A stretch of 64,000 nt of DNA from Candidatus Levybacteria bacterium RIFCSPHIGHO2_01_FULL_36_15b (GCA_001782045.1 MFNK01000003.1:1-64000); one strand, 5' to 3'; numbered from the stretch's first letter, positions 15,919 to 24,344 are shown. The notes: generated by a model not told the origin, from the letters alone. Numbers and translations: made by a program.

Positions 15919-16568
15919 ACATTTTTGAGAATTTAAAGCTCTCCCGCGAAAATCCAAGCAATCGAATTTCAGAGCAGGCTGCGGTTGAAGCAGCCGTGCA
16001 TGGCGTAGGCACAAAATATAAGGGTTTTTTAAAAAGCTATGAAAGACAAAGGGTGATTTTTGCGGTAGACTTTGTTTTAGGACAAATTCATGAAAAAATT
16101 GTTCTTGAAACGCCAATTACTTACGCAGAGCCCGAATACGAATTGTTTAGAATGGATTCTCAAGGAATTTTTTTACCAAATAGAATAAATAGAGAAGATA
16201 ACAGATCTAATATCTTTTCCGATTCAATTGAAAAAGTTCCGCCTCCCTTAACAGAAACCTTAAAAGAATTTAGGAAAAATTTTCCAAATACCAAACTTGA
16301 CTGTGATATTACGTTTGAAATATTGCAGGGAAGCGGAAATCCAAAGCACGCATTAGTAATTGAAAAGTTTTTTACAGATGTAAAATATAAAAGCGACCCG
16401 ATACCTAAAAAGTTGCCAACGGCAGAAATTTGGACAGTAACAAAACTTGAAAGCAAAATGCCAATAGGAAGCATAAATACAAATAAATCAATGATTCCTT
16501 ACAACACAATTCCGGAAACTCGCGTTCGAAGGGTCAGCGGTGGACAATCTGGCTTTAGGGGTCGTTAA
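15915..16568 (+). CDS. Hypothetical protein, 217 aa
   Basis: No family recognised. The sequence is soluble, starts with a basic segment, and has several hydrophobic strands (KHALVIEKFFTDVKY, VIFAVDFVLGQIHEKIVL) and a basic C-terminus rich in Arg/Gly. It is coupled by ATGA to the 305-aa gene and ends in a 4-nt convergent overlap with uppS. The pair seems a self-contained accessory unit. Confidence 0.72.
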   Translation: MNIFENLKLSRENPSNRISEQAAVEAAVHGVGTKYKGFLKSYERQRVIFAVDFVLGQIHEKIVLETPITYAEPEYELFRMDSQGIFLPNRINREDNRSNIFSDSIEKVPPPLTETLKEFRKNFPNTKLDCDITFEILQGSGNPKHALVIEKFFTDVKYKSDPIPKKLPTAEIWTVTKLESKMPIGSINTNKSMIPYNTIPETRVRRVSGGQSGFRGR

Positions 16569-17299
16569 GATGGGCGGGCGCCAAGTCTACGTTGTCTTTT
16601 GGTATATTCGATTAAAGCGTTTGCAAAATCAAGCTCTGTCAAATCGGGTAAGTTCTTTTTAACCGAAACAAATTCAGCCAGCGATGCTAAGGGCCCAAAG
16701 CCCGAAAGTCGCAACTCTCCGCTTGTTCTAAGTATCATGTCAAATAAGGGAAGCCCTTCGTTTATTTCCGACAACAGTTCATAGGTGGGTTTGTCTGGGT
16801 TTTTTTCTCGTGCTTTTGCAAATTCTTCAAGCTGAAATCTTTCGCCGTAGTCTACAAACAAAGCAATAATTTTGCTGTTGTTTCCGGAAGTTTTTAAAAC
16901 AGCGTTTTCTATTGTTTTAAAAAGGGAGGGGTATTTTTCTTTTATATTTTCTTTTCGTCCTAAAACCACAAATTTTATGTCGTTATCAATCATTTTTTGC
17001 AGATTTTCAGAAATAACATTTTCTATTACCAGCATTATTTTATCTACTTCATCCTGTGGCCTTTTCCAGTTATCCTCGGAAAAACCCCATGCACCCAAAA
17101 TTTTTGTATTTATTTTCAAAAAATTTTCAATGATTTTGGCAAATGACACAGCACCTTTTTTGTGCCCTTCATAAACAGACAGTCCCATTTCTTTTGCCCA
17201 TCTGCCGTTTCCATCGGGAATTACAAGGATAGAGTTGGGAAGTTTGAGGCTATTTAGTTTTTCTATTGCAAAATTTTGAGCTGTCTGGTGTAGTTGCAC
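16565..17299 (-). CDS. uppS: Isoprenyl transferase (undecaprenyl diphosphate synthase type)
   Basis: Condenses isopentenyl diphosphate units to the long-chain lipid carrier used in cell-wall synthesis. IPDGNGRWAKEMG near residue 28 carries the catalytic Asp and the diphosphate-binding GNGRWA. WGFSEDNWKRP near 69 and DMILRTSGELRLS near 185 are further hallmarks. The C-terminus is shortened relative to E. coli UppS. A GTG at 17299 is the probable start; a TGGTATAAT at 17310-17318 would place transcription start a few nt upstream. Confidence 0.92.
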   Translation of the reverse strand: MQLHQTAQNFAIEKLNSLKLPNSILVIPDGNGRWAKEMGLSVYEGHKKGAVSFAKIIENFLKINTKILGAWGFSEDNWKRPQDEVDKIMLVIENVISENLQKMIDNDIKFVVLGRKENIKEKYPSLFKTIENAVLKTSGNNSKIIALFVDYGERFQLEEFAKAREKNPDKPTYELLSEINEGLPLFDMILRTSGELRLSGFGPLASLAEFVSVKKNLPDLTELDFANALIEYTKRQRRLGARPS

Positions 17300-17309
17300 A
17301 GTAGGGTAT

Positions 17310-17318
17310 ATTATACCA
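17310..17318 (-). promoter_or_regulatory. Extended -10 promoter for uppS
   Basis: On the minus strand TGG precedes TATAAT (17315-17310). The GTG start at 17299 is ten nt downstream of the box. Confidence 0.6.
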
Positions 17319-17323
17319 ATTTA

Positions 17324-17349
17324 GAGTTTAGAGTTCAAAGTTTAGAATT
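17324..17349 (+). repeat. GAGTTTAGAGTTCA dispersed repeat
   Basis: Begins GAGTTTAGAGTTCA and ends AGAATT. A copy with two differences over 26 nt lies inside dnaX at 38351-38376. The 3' end of the four-helix-bundle gene runs through it. Confidence 0.65.
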
Positions 17350-17709
17350 AGATTTTGTATTTAATATAATTGTTGAAATTAGTTTCTTAATTTCAGAACA
17401 CTCCTGAATAAGCAATTCAATTTGCCTAGATTGGCCCTCATTCAATTCTTTTAATAATGCGAGCCAGTAAAGAGTTTCCGATGCGGATTTAAGAGCAATC
17501 TGAAAATAGTTAATGAATTCTTTTTTAGAACTACTATTTCCTCCTTCAACAACGTTTGCACCTATTGAGGTTGTAGATCGTACTAACTGATCAATTAACG
17601 GCCAATTTATTCTTTCTTTTCTTAACTTTTCGCTGATTTTAAGTACGGAGATTGAGAAGTTGAAACACCGTAACTTAAATTCCTGCTTGAATTGAGTTTT
17701 ATCTGTCAT
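17335..17709 (-). CDS. Four-helix-bundle (23S IVS-type) protein
   Basis: Resembles the family of about 120-aa four-helix proteins found in 23S rRNA intervening sequences and as stand-alone genes. It shows the conserved pattern ISEKLRKERINWPLIDQL, then STTSIGANVVEGGNSSSKKE, then FINYFQIALKSASETLYWL. Its function is not established for the family. Its stop codon lies in a repeat that recurs in dnaX, which hints that the gene travels with, or was inserted next to, a repeat. It follows the large surface-protein gene on the same strand. Confidence 0.85.
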   Translation of the reverse strand: MTDKTQFKQEFKLRCFNFSISVLKISEKLRKERINWPLIDQLVRSTTSIGANVVEGGNSSSKKEFINYFQIALKSASETLYWLALLKELNEGQSRQIELLIQECSEIKKLISTIILNTKSNSKL

Positions 17710-17744
17710 TCTGAAGTCTAAATTCTCAATTTTAAATTGTTGCG

Positions 17745-20700
17745 CTACGGCGCAACTTCTTGCCAGATTCTTCTGGTTGTTTGGACAAATTGTGGGGAAT
17801 TTAGTATTAAATCGGGTCTTTCTTTTATAAAGAACGCTGGACAGCTTGCATTTCCGCCGGCTAAATCTCTTTGCTGATTAAATGTTCCGCCATCTCCGCT
17901 GGCATTAACAACAACAGCTCCTTCTATATTTAATCTTGCGCCAGTTCCTGTATTAAAGTTTTTGCCTGCGCTAAACCAGCCTTCCAAGTTAGCAGTTCTA
18001 GATACATTAGATGGGGAAACTACGCTTGATGCAACTGTTATATCTTCGGTTGTATGCCAGGATACATATGAATTTTTCTGCGATGGAAGATGAATTTCGT
18101 TATTTATATTTAAGTCTCCCTTAACTAAAACTATGACTTTTACATTTTGAGCAAAATCAACTCTTGCATTTAAGTTAACATCTCCATCTGCTTTGTAAAC
18201 TCCAGTAGCAAGAGAAGTAAAGCTGCAGTTATAGGTAGTTGTTTTTGGACACGGAAGATCAACAGGTGTTCCTGCATAGTTAGATAATTTGCTGTTTACA
18301 TAATCATAAGAAGTTTTTAGACTTGGCGGTGGGGGAGGCAAGCTATTTGCGTCGCTGCCTGTTCCTCCAACTTTCCAGTTATACGGATTAGCCGAAGCCT
18401 GTCCTCCTCCGTGACTTTGAGTGCCAACTCCTGAAAATATAATTCCAGGCCTTCCGGAAGCGCCAACAATAGATGAATATGCGCCGGCTCCTCCACAGGA
18501 TGCGCCGGCTGGAATTTCGTTGTTAAATCCGCTGTTAAACCAAACGTCTGATCCTTCGCTCTGAATCCACGGGGTTGTATTTGTAATTCCAAAGTTGATA
18601 TTGCTTGCATCTGGGCCTACTGCAACGCTAAAAGATGGAGGGGGCCCGTTTAATGGAACTGTCATTTGATATCCTGCAGGCAAGCTTGTGTAAGAAATTG
18701 TGTAAGTTGTAGCTGAAAGTCCGGTTATGTCAAAAGTTCCGGTACCATATGATACAACGCCATTTGCCGGGTTTCTTGTTATAGTTATTCCGCCGCTGTA
18801 ATTGTTTTCGTTTGCGTCTTTTACTCCGTCGTTATCCTCATCTACATAAACGTTGCCGCTTATTCTATACAAGGGAACGATATGAATTCCTTGATTTGGA
18901 GGATTGCTTGTTGCAGATCCGTTAGAAAGGGCATAGCTTGTGCATGAGCCGCCACCGCTGTTGCAAACCTGAACAGTCGGATATGCATAAGTGTCTATGG
19001 AATAAGGGTTGGGAGACCTCCAAGTAACAGTGTTTGTTGTGCCCGTTGAGTAGGGAGTGTTACCAGGATAGCTTCCCGGCCCAGGAGTATACCAAATATA
19101 ATCGACTCCATTTGGACAGCCATTAGCGGTTAATGTCGCATTTTGGCCCGGGTTAACAGTAGCTCTATTTGTTGTCAAGGAAGTACAAACTGGAGGCTGA
19201 TCCTGGATATAATAGTTGGCAACTGCATCTGGCGGGACAGTTCTTGATTTCGGGTTGCTGCTGCAGGAAGAAAGTACATAATTGTTTCGAGGCGTCAAAT
19301 TAATAGAATGAGTTCCAGCAGCAACGTTGCTGAATTTAGCGCCGGGATTTGAAGCGGATGTAGACTGACAAGTGCCTCCGTCCAAGCATACTTGCGAGCC
19401 TCCAATTCTTGAATTTCCGGAGCAATTTCCATTTGGGTCGTCAAATACGTTAACGTCAATGTCAGCTGTTGAAGGCGCAGGAGTAGGTGTGCGCGTGGCA
19501 GTTGGCGTCGGTGTTCTAGTATTTGTTGGTGTAACCGTGCAATCACGGCTTTGGGTTGTGCCTGTATCGTAAGCCGAATTGCCAGCTCCATTTACAGATC
19601 TTACTCTCCAGTCATAATTTACTCCTTCGACAATTCCTGTAATATTGTATGCAGTATTTGTAGTGTTATTTGCGCCAACTGTCCATGTTGAAGCGCTTGA
19701 CCTTTTATAGTCAACGTCGTAAGAGTTGGCCCTTGCTGCTGCAGCCCAATCCAAGCCAATTACTGGATTATCATTTGCGTTACAAGTAGCAGTTGCGGTT
19801 ACTACCGGTGCCGCAGGTGGGGCAGGGGTTGGGGTATTAGTCGCACTGCAGCCAGAAACATTGTCGCATCTTGAGTCATTGCTGTTTGTGGTAAAAACTC
19901 CGTATCCACCCGATGAAGTACAGCTGCGATAATTACATGTTCCTCGGCATCCTACAAAATCAACGCCACTATTTGTGTTACCCGCATATGCACACCTAAA
20001 TTTATTCTCTCCGCCTTGTCCAATTCTGCCAGGATTGTCATTTGGGATAGGACAGAGACTTGCGAATGCTACGTTACCAAGATTTCTTGCGTAAAGTGAA
20101 TTACTTCCACTGCTTCCGGCGCTGGGATAATCGTTCGGGCCTCCGCATGCACCGTAAATAAGTCCACAGTTTTTACCAAAACAAGTTGAAGCGCTTGCAG
20201 CATCGTAACTCTTGCAGGAAACATCGGGAGTCATGATGAAGTAGTTGTAAGGGTCGCCTGTTTTTTGACATGCTCTAGTTGCTATAGCATAATCTTGATC
20301 AACAACAAAATTTAGTTCTGGATCTACGCAAGCAGTTTGCCATTTGATTTTGTCGTTGCTAGTTCCTCTATAATTACTAATCTCGAAACAACCGTTAGTA
20401 TTGGTTAATCCTTCTCTAAATAAACTACCATTTATGTAATACCAAATTTTAACACCCCATGTAGTGCCAGAGTTACTGTTGTCAGGGCAGATTGCTGTGA
20501 CATTCGTACAGCTTCCCGCTGGTGGGGTTGTGGGTGTTGGGGTTGAAGCACTCCTTAAGCTACATGTACTCCCAGCGGGACAACAGCATGCAGAACTCGA
20601 TGAGCTACAAGTGCCACCAGAAACTACTGTTCCACCATCATTTCGACAAAGTCTAGAGCCAGAGATGCTTCCGATTGGTCCTTGGCAATAAACACCGCCT

Positions 20701-20819
20701 GTATAGTTTGTGCTGTTACAAACCGCAGCATAGGAAGGGGAGGCAGAGAGGGTTAAGCTGACTATCGATAGAGATATTAAGAAAAAAAGAAAAGAGTAGA
20801 TTTTAAAAAATAATTTCAT
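17745..20819 (-). CDS. Large secreted multidomain surface protein, 1024 aa
   Basis: A signal peptide covers about residues 1-31. Several Cys-rich stretches follow in the first 330 residues. A TPTPAPP linker leads to a fibronectin III-like domain containing YDVDYKRSSASTW and YDWRVRSVNGAGNSAY, then TPTPTATRTPTP. Later, GNVYVDEDNDGVKDANEN resembles an SdrD B-like calcium-binding repeat. The C-terminal 200 residues (GDVNLNARVDF, VLVKGDLNINNEI and similar strands) look like a beta-solenoid. No anchor is seen at the C-terminus. ATGA overlap couples it to the upstream membrane protein. Confidence 0.82.
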   Translation of the reverse strand: MKLFFKIYSFLFFLISLSIVSLTLSASPSYAAVCNSTNYTGGVYCQGPIGSISGSRLCRNDGGTVVSGGTCSSSSSACCCPAGSTCSLRSASTPTPTTPPAGSCTNVTAICPDNSNSGTTWGVKIWYYINGSLFREGLTNTNGCFEISNYRGTSNDKIKWQTACVDPELNFVVDQDYAIATRACQKTGDPYNYFIMTPDVSCKSYDAASASTCFGKNCGLIYGACGGPNDYPSAGSSGSNSLYARNLGNVAFASLCPIPNDNPGRIGQGGENKFRCAYAGNTNSGVDFVGCRGTCNYRSCTSSGGYGVFTTNSNDSRCDNVSGCSATNTPTPAPPAAPVVTATATCNANDNPVIGLDWAAAARANSYDVDYKRSSASTWTVGANNTTNTAYNITGIVEGVNYDWRVRSVNGAGNSAYDTGTTQSRDCTVTPTNTRTPTPTATRTPTPAPSTADIDVNVFDDPNGNCSGNSRIGGSQVCLDGGTCQSTSASNPGAKFSNVAAGTHSINLTPRNNYVLSSCSSNPKSRTVPPDAVANYYIQDQPPVCTSLTTNRATVNPGQNATLTANGCPNGVDYIWYTPGPGSYPGNTPYSTGTTNTVTWRSPNPYSIDTYAYPTVQVCNSGGGSCTSYALSNGSATSNPPNQGIHIVPLYRISGNVYVDEDNDGVKDANENNYSGGITITRNPANGVVSYGTGTFDITGLSATTYTISYTSLPAGYQMTVPLNGPPPSFSVAVGPDASNINFGITNTTPWIQSEGSDVWFNSGFNNEIPAGASCGGAGAYSSIVGASGRPGIIFSGVGTQSHGGGQASANPYNWKVGGTGSDANSLPPPPPSLKTSYDYVNSKLSNYAGTPVDLPCPKTTTYNCSFTSLATGVYKADGDVNLNARVDFAQNVKVIVLVKGDLNINNEIHLPSQKNSYVSWHTTEDITVASSVVSPSNVSRTANLEGWFSAGKNFNTGTGARLNIEGAVVVNASGDGGTFNQQRDLAGGNASCPAFFIKERPDLILNSPQFVQTTRRIWQEVAP

Positions 20820-21538
20820 CTTTTTATAAATTCTGCATATTCGTCTGGATATTCAACTCTTAAGTAGTTTACTATATCGTTGTAGATCTTTTCATTAATA
20901 CCCGCTTTTATAAACTCTGGGTCTTTTCTTATCGTATTCGCAAGTGATGCATAACTTCCAATCTTAATATTGTAGGTTGGCAAACCATAACCATTTCTTA
21001 AATATCCAAAATTTGTTAAATCTAAAATAACGCTGTCTTTAAGACCTTGGGGCAATTGACTTTGTTTAATTTCTTCTATTACATTTAGTATTTCCTTAGG
21101 TTGTGGATTTTCTGCGCATTCTGGATCATAGCAGGGTATATTAAGCCTAGCTTTCTCTCCTATATTTTCTATAAGAAAGTTGTTGAAAGCTTGAGCATAT
21201 AAATACAGTTTATGGTTATTTGTATAATAATATGCGTCTAATATGTAAGACCCAGTAACATCTAAAATTTTAGCCTTTTCTTTATTAGATAAATTCTTAT
21301 TTTCGGCTCTTGCCAATTGTGAAAGTATTTTTTGATAACTTGCATTACTATTAATTTGGGAATCGGAAGCAAGAGATTTAGCTTGATTTTTTATTGTGTC
21401 AAAATTTTTCAAGCTTGTTGAATTGGAAGAGTTGTCTGAAAAACTGTCCAAGAAGTAAATTGCGGTTAATATAAGCACAACAAAAACTAAAAGGGAAATG
21501 ATTATAATAATTCTATTTCTTTGGGATCCTAAAGACAT
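20816..21538 (-). CDS. Hypothetical membrane-anchored protein
   Basis: A single N-terminal transmembrane helix at about residues 10-30 (IIIIISLLVFVVLILTAIYF) is followed by an extracytoplasmic helical domain of about 200 residues. I do not recognise the domain. ATG 21538 is preceded in frame by GTG 21541; either is possible. The ATGA overlap with the 1024-aa gene suggests the two are made together, for instance as an anchor or assembly partner of that surface protein. Confidence 0.75.
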   Translation of the reverse strand: MSLGSQRNRIIIIISLLVFVVLILTAIYFLDSFSDNSSNSTSLKNFDTIKNQAKSLASDSQINSNASYQKILSQLARAENKNLSNKEKAKILDVTGSYILDAYYYTNNHKLYLYAQAFNNFLIENIGEKARLNIPCYDPECAENPQPKEILNVIEEIKQSQLPQGLKDSVILDLTNFGYLRNGYGLPTYNIKIGSYASLANTIRKDPEFIKAGINEKIYNDIVNYLRVEYPDEYAEFIKR

Positions 21539-21590
21539 CACCCTTTAAGATTAGAAGTTATTAGAATTTTTGTCAATATATGACTCGAGG

Positions 21591-22250
21591 TTATTGAGTA
21601 TCTCTCGCTTCTGTAATTACGTAATCAAATGATTGTTGGTTTAAGTGGTTGTACATATAATCTATGACAAGCTCTATGGCGCCATTGCTTGCTGGATCTT
21701 TATAGATATTTTCGTTATTATCTATTTTTAAAGCTTGAAATAAGTTTGAGATTAATGATAGTGCCCCTGCTTCTTTATCCTCAGGAGATCCAGTTTTTAG
21801 CATGTTCCAGCTTTGTTCAATATAATAGCTTAGTTTTTCAGTGAACGGAGATGGGGCGGGAGCATTTGCAATATTTGGGTCTTCAAGTACAACCGCGAGT
21901 TTGTTACTAACTTCTTGTGCCGATACGTTTGTGTAGCCGTCTTTTTCAGCTTCTTGTATAAGTTCGTCGATAATATCGCTCAAAATAAGTGGTTTTTCTG
22001 TTGGTGGTGGTGTAACTTCTACTGTTGGAGTAGGCGTTGGAGTGACATCAGGTGAGGCTGATGGAGTTGGAGCCAAGGTACGAGTTGCTTCAGGCGTAGG
22101 CGTTACTAGTGCTGGAGTATTTGTTGGAACTATATCTGGTGTTCTTGTTGGATTTGGTGTTGCAGGAGTTGTGCCTCCACATGCTTCGGCCAATAAAAAA
22201 ACAGCTGCTCCAGCCGCTGCTTTCCAAGGTGATAATCTTTCCTTATGCAT
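21591..22250 (-). CDS. Probable lipoprotein with Thr/Pro-rich linker
   Basis: The N-terminus KAAAGAAVFLLAEACGG looks like a lipoprotein signal, although AEAC is an imperfect lipobox. A TPTP-type linker spans about residues 25-95. A helical domain of about 120 residues follows, from LILSDIIDELIQEAEK to the end, with no recognised family. A promoter with TTGACA and TAATAT stands just upstream, so it is the first gene of the minus-strand run towards 17745. Confidence 0.72.
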   Translation of the reverse strand: MHKERLSPWKAAAGAAVFLLAEACGGTTPATPNPTRTPDIVPTNTPALVTPTPEATRTLAPTPSASPDVTPTPTPTVEVTPPPTEKPLILSDIIDELIQEAEKDGYTNVSAQEVSNKLAVVLEDPNIANAPAPSPFTEKLSYYIEQSWNMLKTGSPEDKEAGALSLISNLFQALKIDNNENIYKDPASNGAIELVIDYMYNHLNQQSFDYVITEARDTQ

Positions 22251-22261
22251 ATATCTATCCC

Positions 22262-22290
22262 ATATTACTATAAGTAAAATTACTTGTCAA
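22262..22290 (-). promoter_or_regulatory. Sigma70-type promoter
   Basis: Minus strand TTGACA (22290-22285), a 17-nt spacer and TAATAT (22267-22262). It drives the probable lipoprotein gene, whose ATG begins 11 nt further on. Confidence 0.75.
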
Positions 22291-22407
22291 GTGGGCAAAT
22301 AGGCTCATAGTTATAATAGTTTGAAGCTAAAAGAGTAAATTCCGAACATATTTCTTACCCTACCATTTTTACTTTTCTTAGACATTTTGGATATTCTTGA
22401 CAATATT

Positions 22408-22430
22408 GGGCGCTCACTGCGTTCGCGCCC
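22408..22430. repeat. GC-rich hairpin GGGCGC/GCGCCC
   Basis: Perfect 6-bp arms around an 11-nt loop containing TCACTGCGTTC, directly abutting the TTGACA at 22431. It has no T-run, so it is not an evident terminator. A second TTGACA lies just upstream at 22397-22402. Confidence 0.5.
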
Positions 22431-22460
22431 TTGACATTGTATAATAGGTTAGTCTATTAT
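22431..22460 (+). promoter_or_regulatory. Promoter of the TrpR-like gene
   Basis: TTGACA at 22431-22436, an 18-nt spacer and TATTAT at 22455-22460. The ATG at 22469 is eight nt beyond, so the mRNA is probably leaderless. The operator palindrome overlaps the spacer and the -10 box. Confidence 0.8.
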
Positions 22461-22463
22461 ACA
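22438..22463. promoter_or_regulatory. Operator palindrome, upstream copy
   Basis: Perfect 10-bp arms TGTATAATAG and CTATTATACA around GTTAGT. It overlaps the promoter, as expected for autorepression. A 24/26 identical copy lies immediately after the gene. Confidence 0.75.
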
Positions 22464-22468
22464 GTTGT

Positions 22469-22864
22469 ATGCCGCAAGTATCTAGAATAAAACTTGATAG
22501 CGAAACAGAAAAGAAACTAATTGAAGTCTTAGAAACAGTCGTTTCCAAAATTGACAACAAAGAACAAATGCAAACATTTTTGTCTTCGCTTTTAACTCCG
22601 ACGGAAAAGTTAATGCTTGCTAAAAGACTTGCGGTTGTAGTTTTGATAAAAGAAGGGTTAAATGATTCTCAAATCGCAAACTCTCTTCATTTAACGCGCA
22701 TAACCGTTTCCAAAATGAGATATTACTTAGAAGCAAGGGGAAAAGGATATGATATCGCTCTTAAAATATTAAGAAACGAAAAACTAATGGGCGAGTTTAA
22801 AAGTCTGTTAGAAGGTTTGATAAAATATACCATTCGGGCCTCCGGTGGCTACGTTAAGCCCTAA
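22469..22864 (+). CDS. TrpR/YerC-like DNA-binding regulator
   Basis: A 131-aa protein with the Trp-repressor-type helix-turn-helix: LTPTEKLMLAKRLAVVVLI then GLNDSQIANSLHLTRITVSKM (about residues 48-90). This matches the YerC/YecD branch rather than true TrpR, so tryptophan need not be the ligand. The gene sits between two near-identical palindromes, the first overlapping its own promoter, so negative autoregulation is likely. It is the only plus-strand gene between 16568 and 24437, isolated among surface-protein genes. Confidence 0.85.
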   Translation: MPQVSRIKLDSETEKKLIEVLETVVSKIDNKEQMQTFLSSLLTPTEKLMLAKRLAVVVLIKEGLNDSQIANSLHLTRITVSKMRYYLEARGKGYDIALKILRNEKLMGEFKSLLEGLIKYTIRASGGYVKP

Positions 22865-22865
22865 C

Positions 22866-22891
22866 TGCATAATAGGTTAGTGTATTATACA
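22866..22891. promoter_or_regulatory. Operator palindrome, downstream copy
   Basis: TGCATAATAG, GTTAGT and GTATTATACA: identical to the upstream operator at 24 of 26 positions and in the same orientation. It starts two nt after the stop codon. No plus-strand gene starts behind it, so its purpose is not transcription of a next gene. Confidence 0.7.
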
Positions 22892-22928
22892 GTATACCCA
22901 GTGAAATGATTAGCCTAAGAGTAAGGAT

Positions 22929-23585
22929 TTACTTTTCGAGATAAATAGAGTTAATTACGTTGTTTCCAGACTGGCTTCGCAAAAAGCGAAGGGTTGCTTT
23001 TTTACCCTGACTGCTTTTCGTTAAAACATCGCTGCAAAAAGCTGAATTATTTAATAATTCTTCTTCTGTTGCAGAAATCTTTCTTATTGTTTCGTAAGCG
23101 CAAGTTATATCAGGTCCAACAAGAAGCTCGGCGGTTTTGCCCTTATACTCTATAATAATTCTATCCCTACTTACCTTATATAATGTTGCTTCTACTTGGT
23201 AGCCTTCTATTTCGGAGGAATACTTAATATCAGACAACGCTTTATTATTTGATGCAGCGTCATAACTGTGAGGAAGAACTCCGAAGACTTTTGGATACAT
23301 ACTAGATAGCGGAAGAAAGTTAAAGTAATTCATGGCATAGACTAAAATAACCAAAAACGCGCCAAATATTAAAATTTCCGGCAAAAAAACAAGCATATAG
23401 TGCTTGATTGGAGCTAGGGAGTTACTTAATTTTTGCCAAAAACTTAATTTTGGAGGTGCGTATAAAACTTGGGGAACAGGCGGAACATATTGCAAATCTA
23501 CATTTTGTACAGGAGGAAGGGTGTCTTCCTTAGTTACACCTTGTCTTTGTCGAAGTTCTTGTTCGGTTTGGGCAGAATCCGGCAT
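22929..23585 (-). CDS. Hypothetical single-pass membrane protein
   Basis: Residues 1-50 are Gln/Pro-rich and cytoplasmic. A transmembrane helix follows at about 68-86 (LPEILIFGAFLVILVYAM). The remaining 120 residues form an outside domain with two Cys (TCAYETI, SAFCSDV). A signal-peptidase-like resemblance was considered, but no catalytic residues could be placed. TGC-TATTAT six nt upstream of the ATG indicates a leaderless transcript. Neighbours also encode anchored exported proteins. Confidence 0.75.
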   Translation of the reverse strand: MPDSAQTEQELRQRQGVTKEDTLPPVQNVDLQYVPPVPQVLYAPPKLSFWQKLSNSLAPIKHYMLVFLPEILIFGAFLVILVYAMNYFNFLPLSSMYPKVFGVLPHSYDAASNNKALSDIKYSSEIEGYQVEATLYKVSRDRIIIEYKGKTAELLVGPDITCAYETIRKISATEEELLNNSAFCSDVLTKSSQGKKATLRFLRSQSGNNVINSIYLEK

Positions 23586-23591
23586 ACATTA

Positions 23592-23600
23592 ATAATAGCA
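23592..23600 (-). promoter_or_regulatory. Extended -10 promoter
   Basis: On the minus strand TGC precedes TATTAT (23597-23592), with six nt to the ATG at 23585. Confidence 0.6.
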
Positions 23601-23645
23601 CACATTTATTTGAGGATAGAAACTGGAAGCTCCTATTATCTATTT

Positions 23646-24272
23646 CTATTCTTTAAATCCTGGAGGAGGAACAAAGCTGCCGCTTGAAGTTGAAGTTTTG
23701 GCTGGCGTTTTAGTAGGTGTTATAGGTTTTATACTTACCAGGCCGTCAAATGTGCCCGACAAGGCACTCCCGGAAAAATTACTGGCACTAACTTCGGTTT
23801 TGGGTAAAAAATTTAAAGACGTAATTATTTCTTTTTCAGGAGTAACGGGACTATAGTAGATGGTAGCAACAACTCCTTTGCCCATCTTTCCATCCGCATC
23901 CTGTGGAAGCCCAAACGCGTAGGTAATTCTGCCGTTTTTTTCATCAATCTTTTTAATAAACTCAACTGCGTCTTCAAAAAAGCTTCCTTGCTTTACTTCT
24001 AAATCTGTCAGTATTGCGCTGTCGTATGAAAGTTCCAATTGTATAGAACTTACTTTATTTCCGTTTGTATTAATTTGAACTTCGGAAAAGTATTTGCCCG
24101 TATTGTCTTTTTTCGTGTTATCAATAGAAAGCGCAGTAGCTGCTATATTAACGGTTGCACTGTTTGTTTGAGTTAGGGGTTTTTGGGGTAAAAGCGCTAT
24201 ATAATATAGTATACCTGCAACTGCCGCCAAGAAAATAATAAGAAGCGCGGTTTTAACGGGTATAAATTTCAT
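23646..24272 (-). CDS. Membrane-anchored cohesin-like protein
   Basis: One N-terminal transmembrane helix (about residues 9-28) is followed by a beta-sandwich resembling the cohesin domain: VSSIQLELSYDSAILTDLEV, GRITYAFGLPQ and VVATIYYSPV are characteristic strands. A Thr/Pro/Ser-rich tail ends the protein (PPPGFKE). It resembles the middle domain of the 6827-7951 protein and probably has a related adhesive or scaffolding role outside the cell. No dockerin partner is visible in the window. Confidence 0.78.
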   Translation of the reverse strand: MKFIPVKTALLIIFLAAVAGILYYIALLPQKPLTQTNSATVNIAATALSIDNTKKDNTGKYFSEVQINTNGNKVSSIQLELSYDSAILTDLEVKQGSFFEDAVEFIKKIDEKNGRITYAFGLPQDADGKMGKGVVATIYYSPVTPEKEIITSLNFLPKTEVSASNFSGSALSGTFDGLVSIKPITPTKTPAKTSTSSGSFVPPPGFKE

Positions 24273-24301
24273 TACCTCATTTTATAACTAAGTTAAACTT
24301 C

Positions 24302-24330
24302 TTGCAAACACGAGCCTGATTTTATATAAT
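24302..24330 (+). promoter_or_regulatory. Promoter of the rpsB operon
   Basis: TTGCAA at 24302-24307, a 17-nt spacer and TATAAT at 24325-24330, with a leader of about 100 nt before rpsB. Confidence 0.75.
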
Positions 24331-24344
24331 GCTTCTATTACTCA

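Noticed and set aside
22408..22430. Intrinsic terminator upstream of the TrpR-like gene
   Set aside because: The hairpin has no following T-run in either direction.
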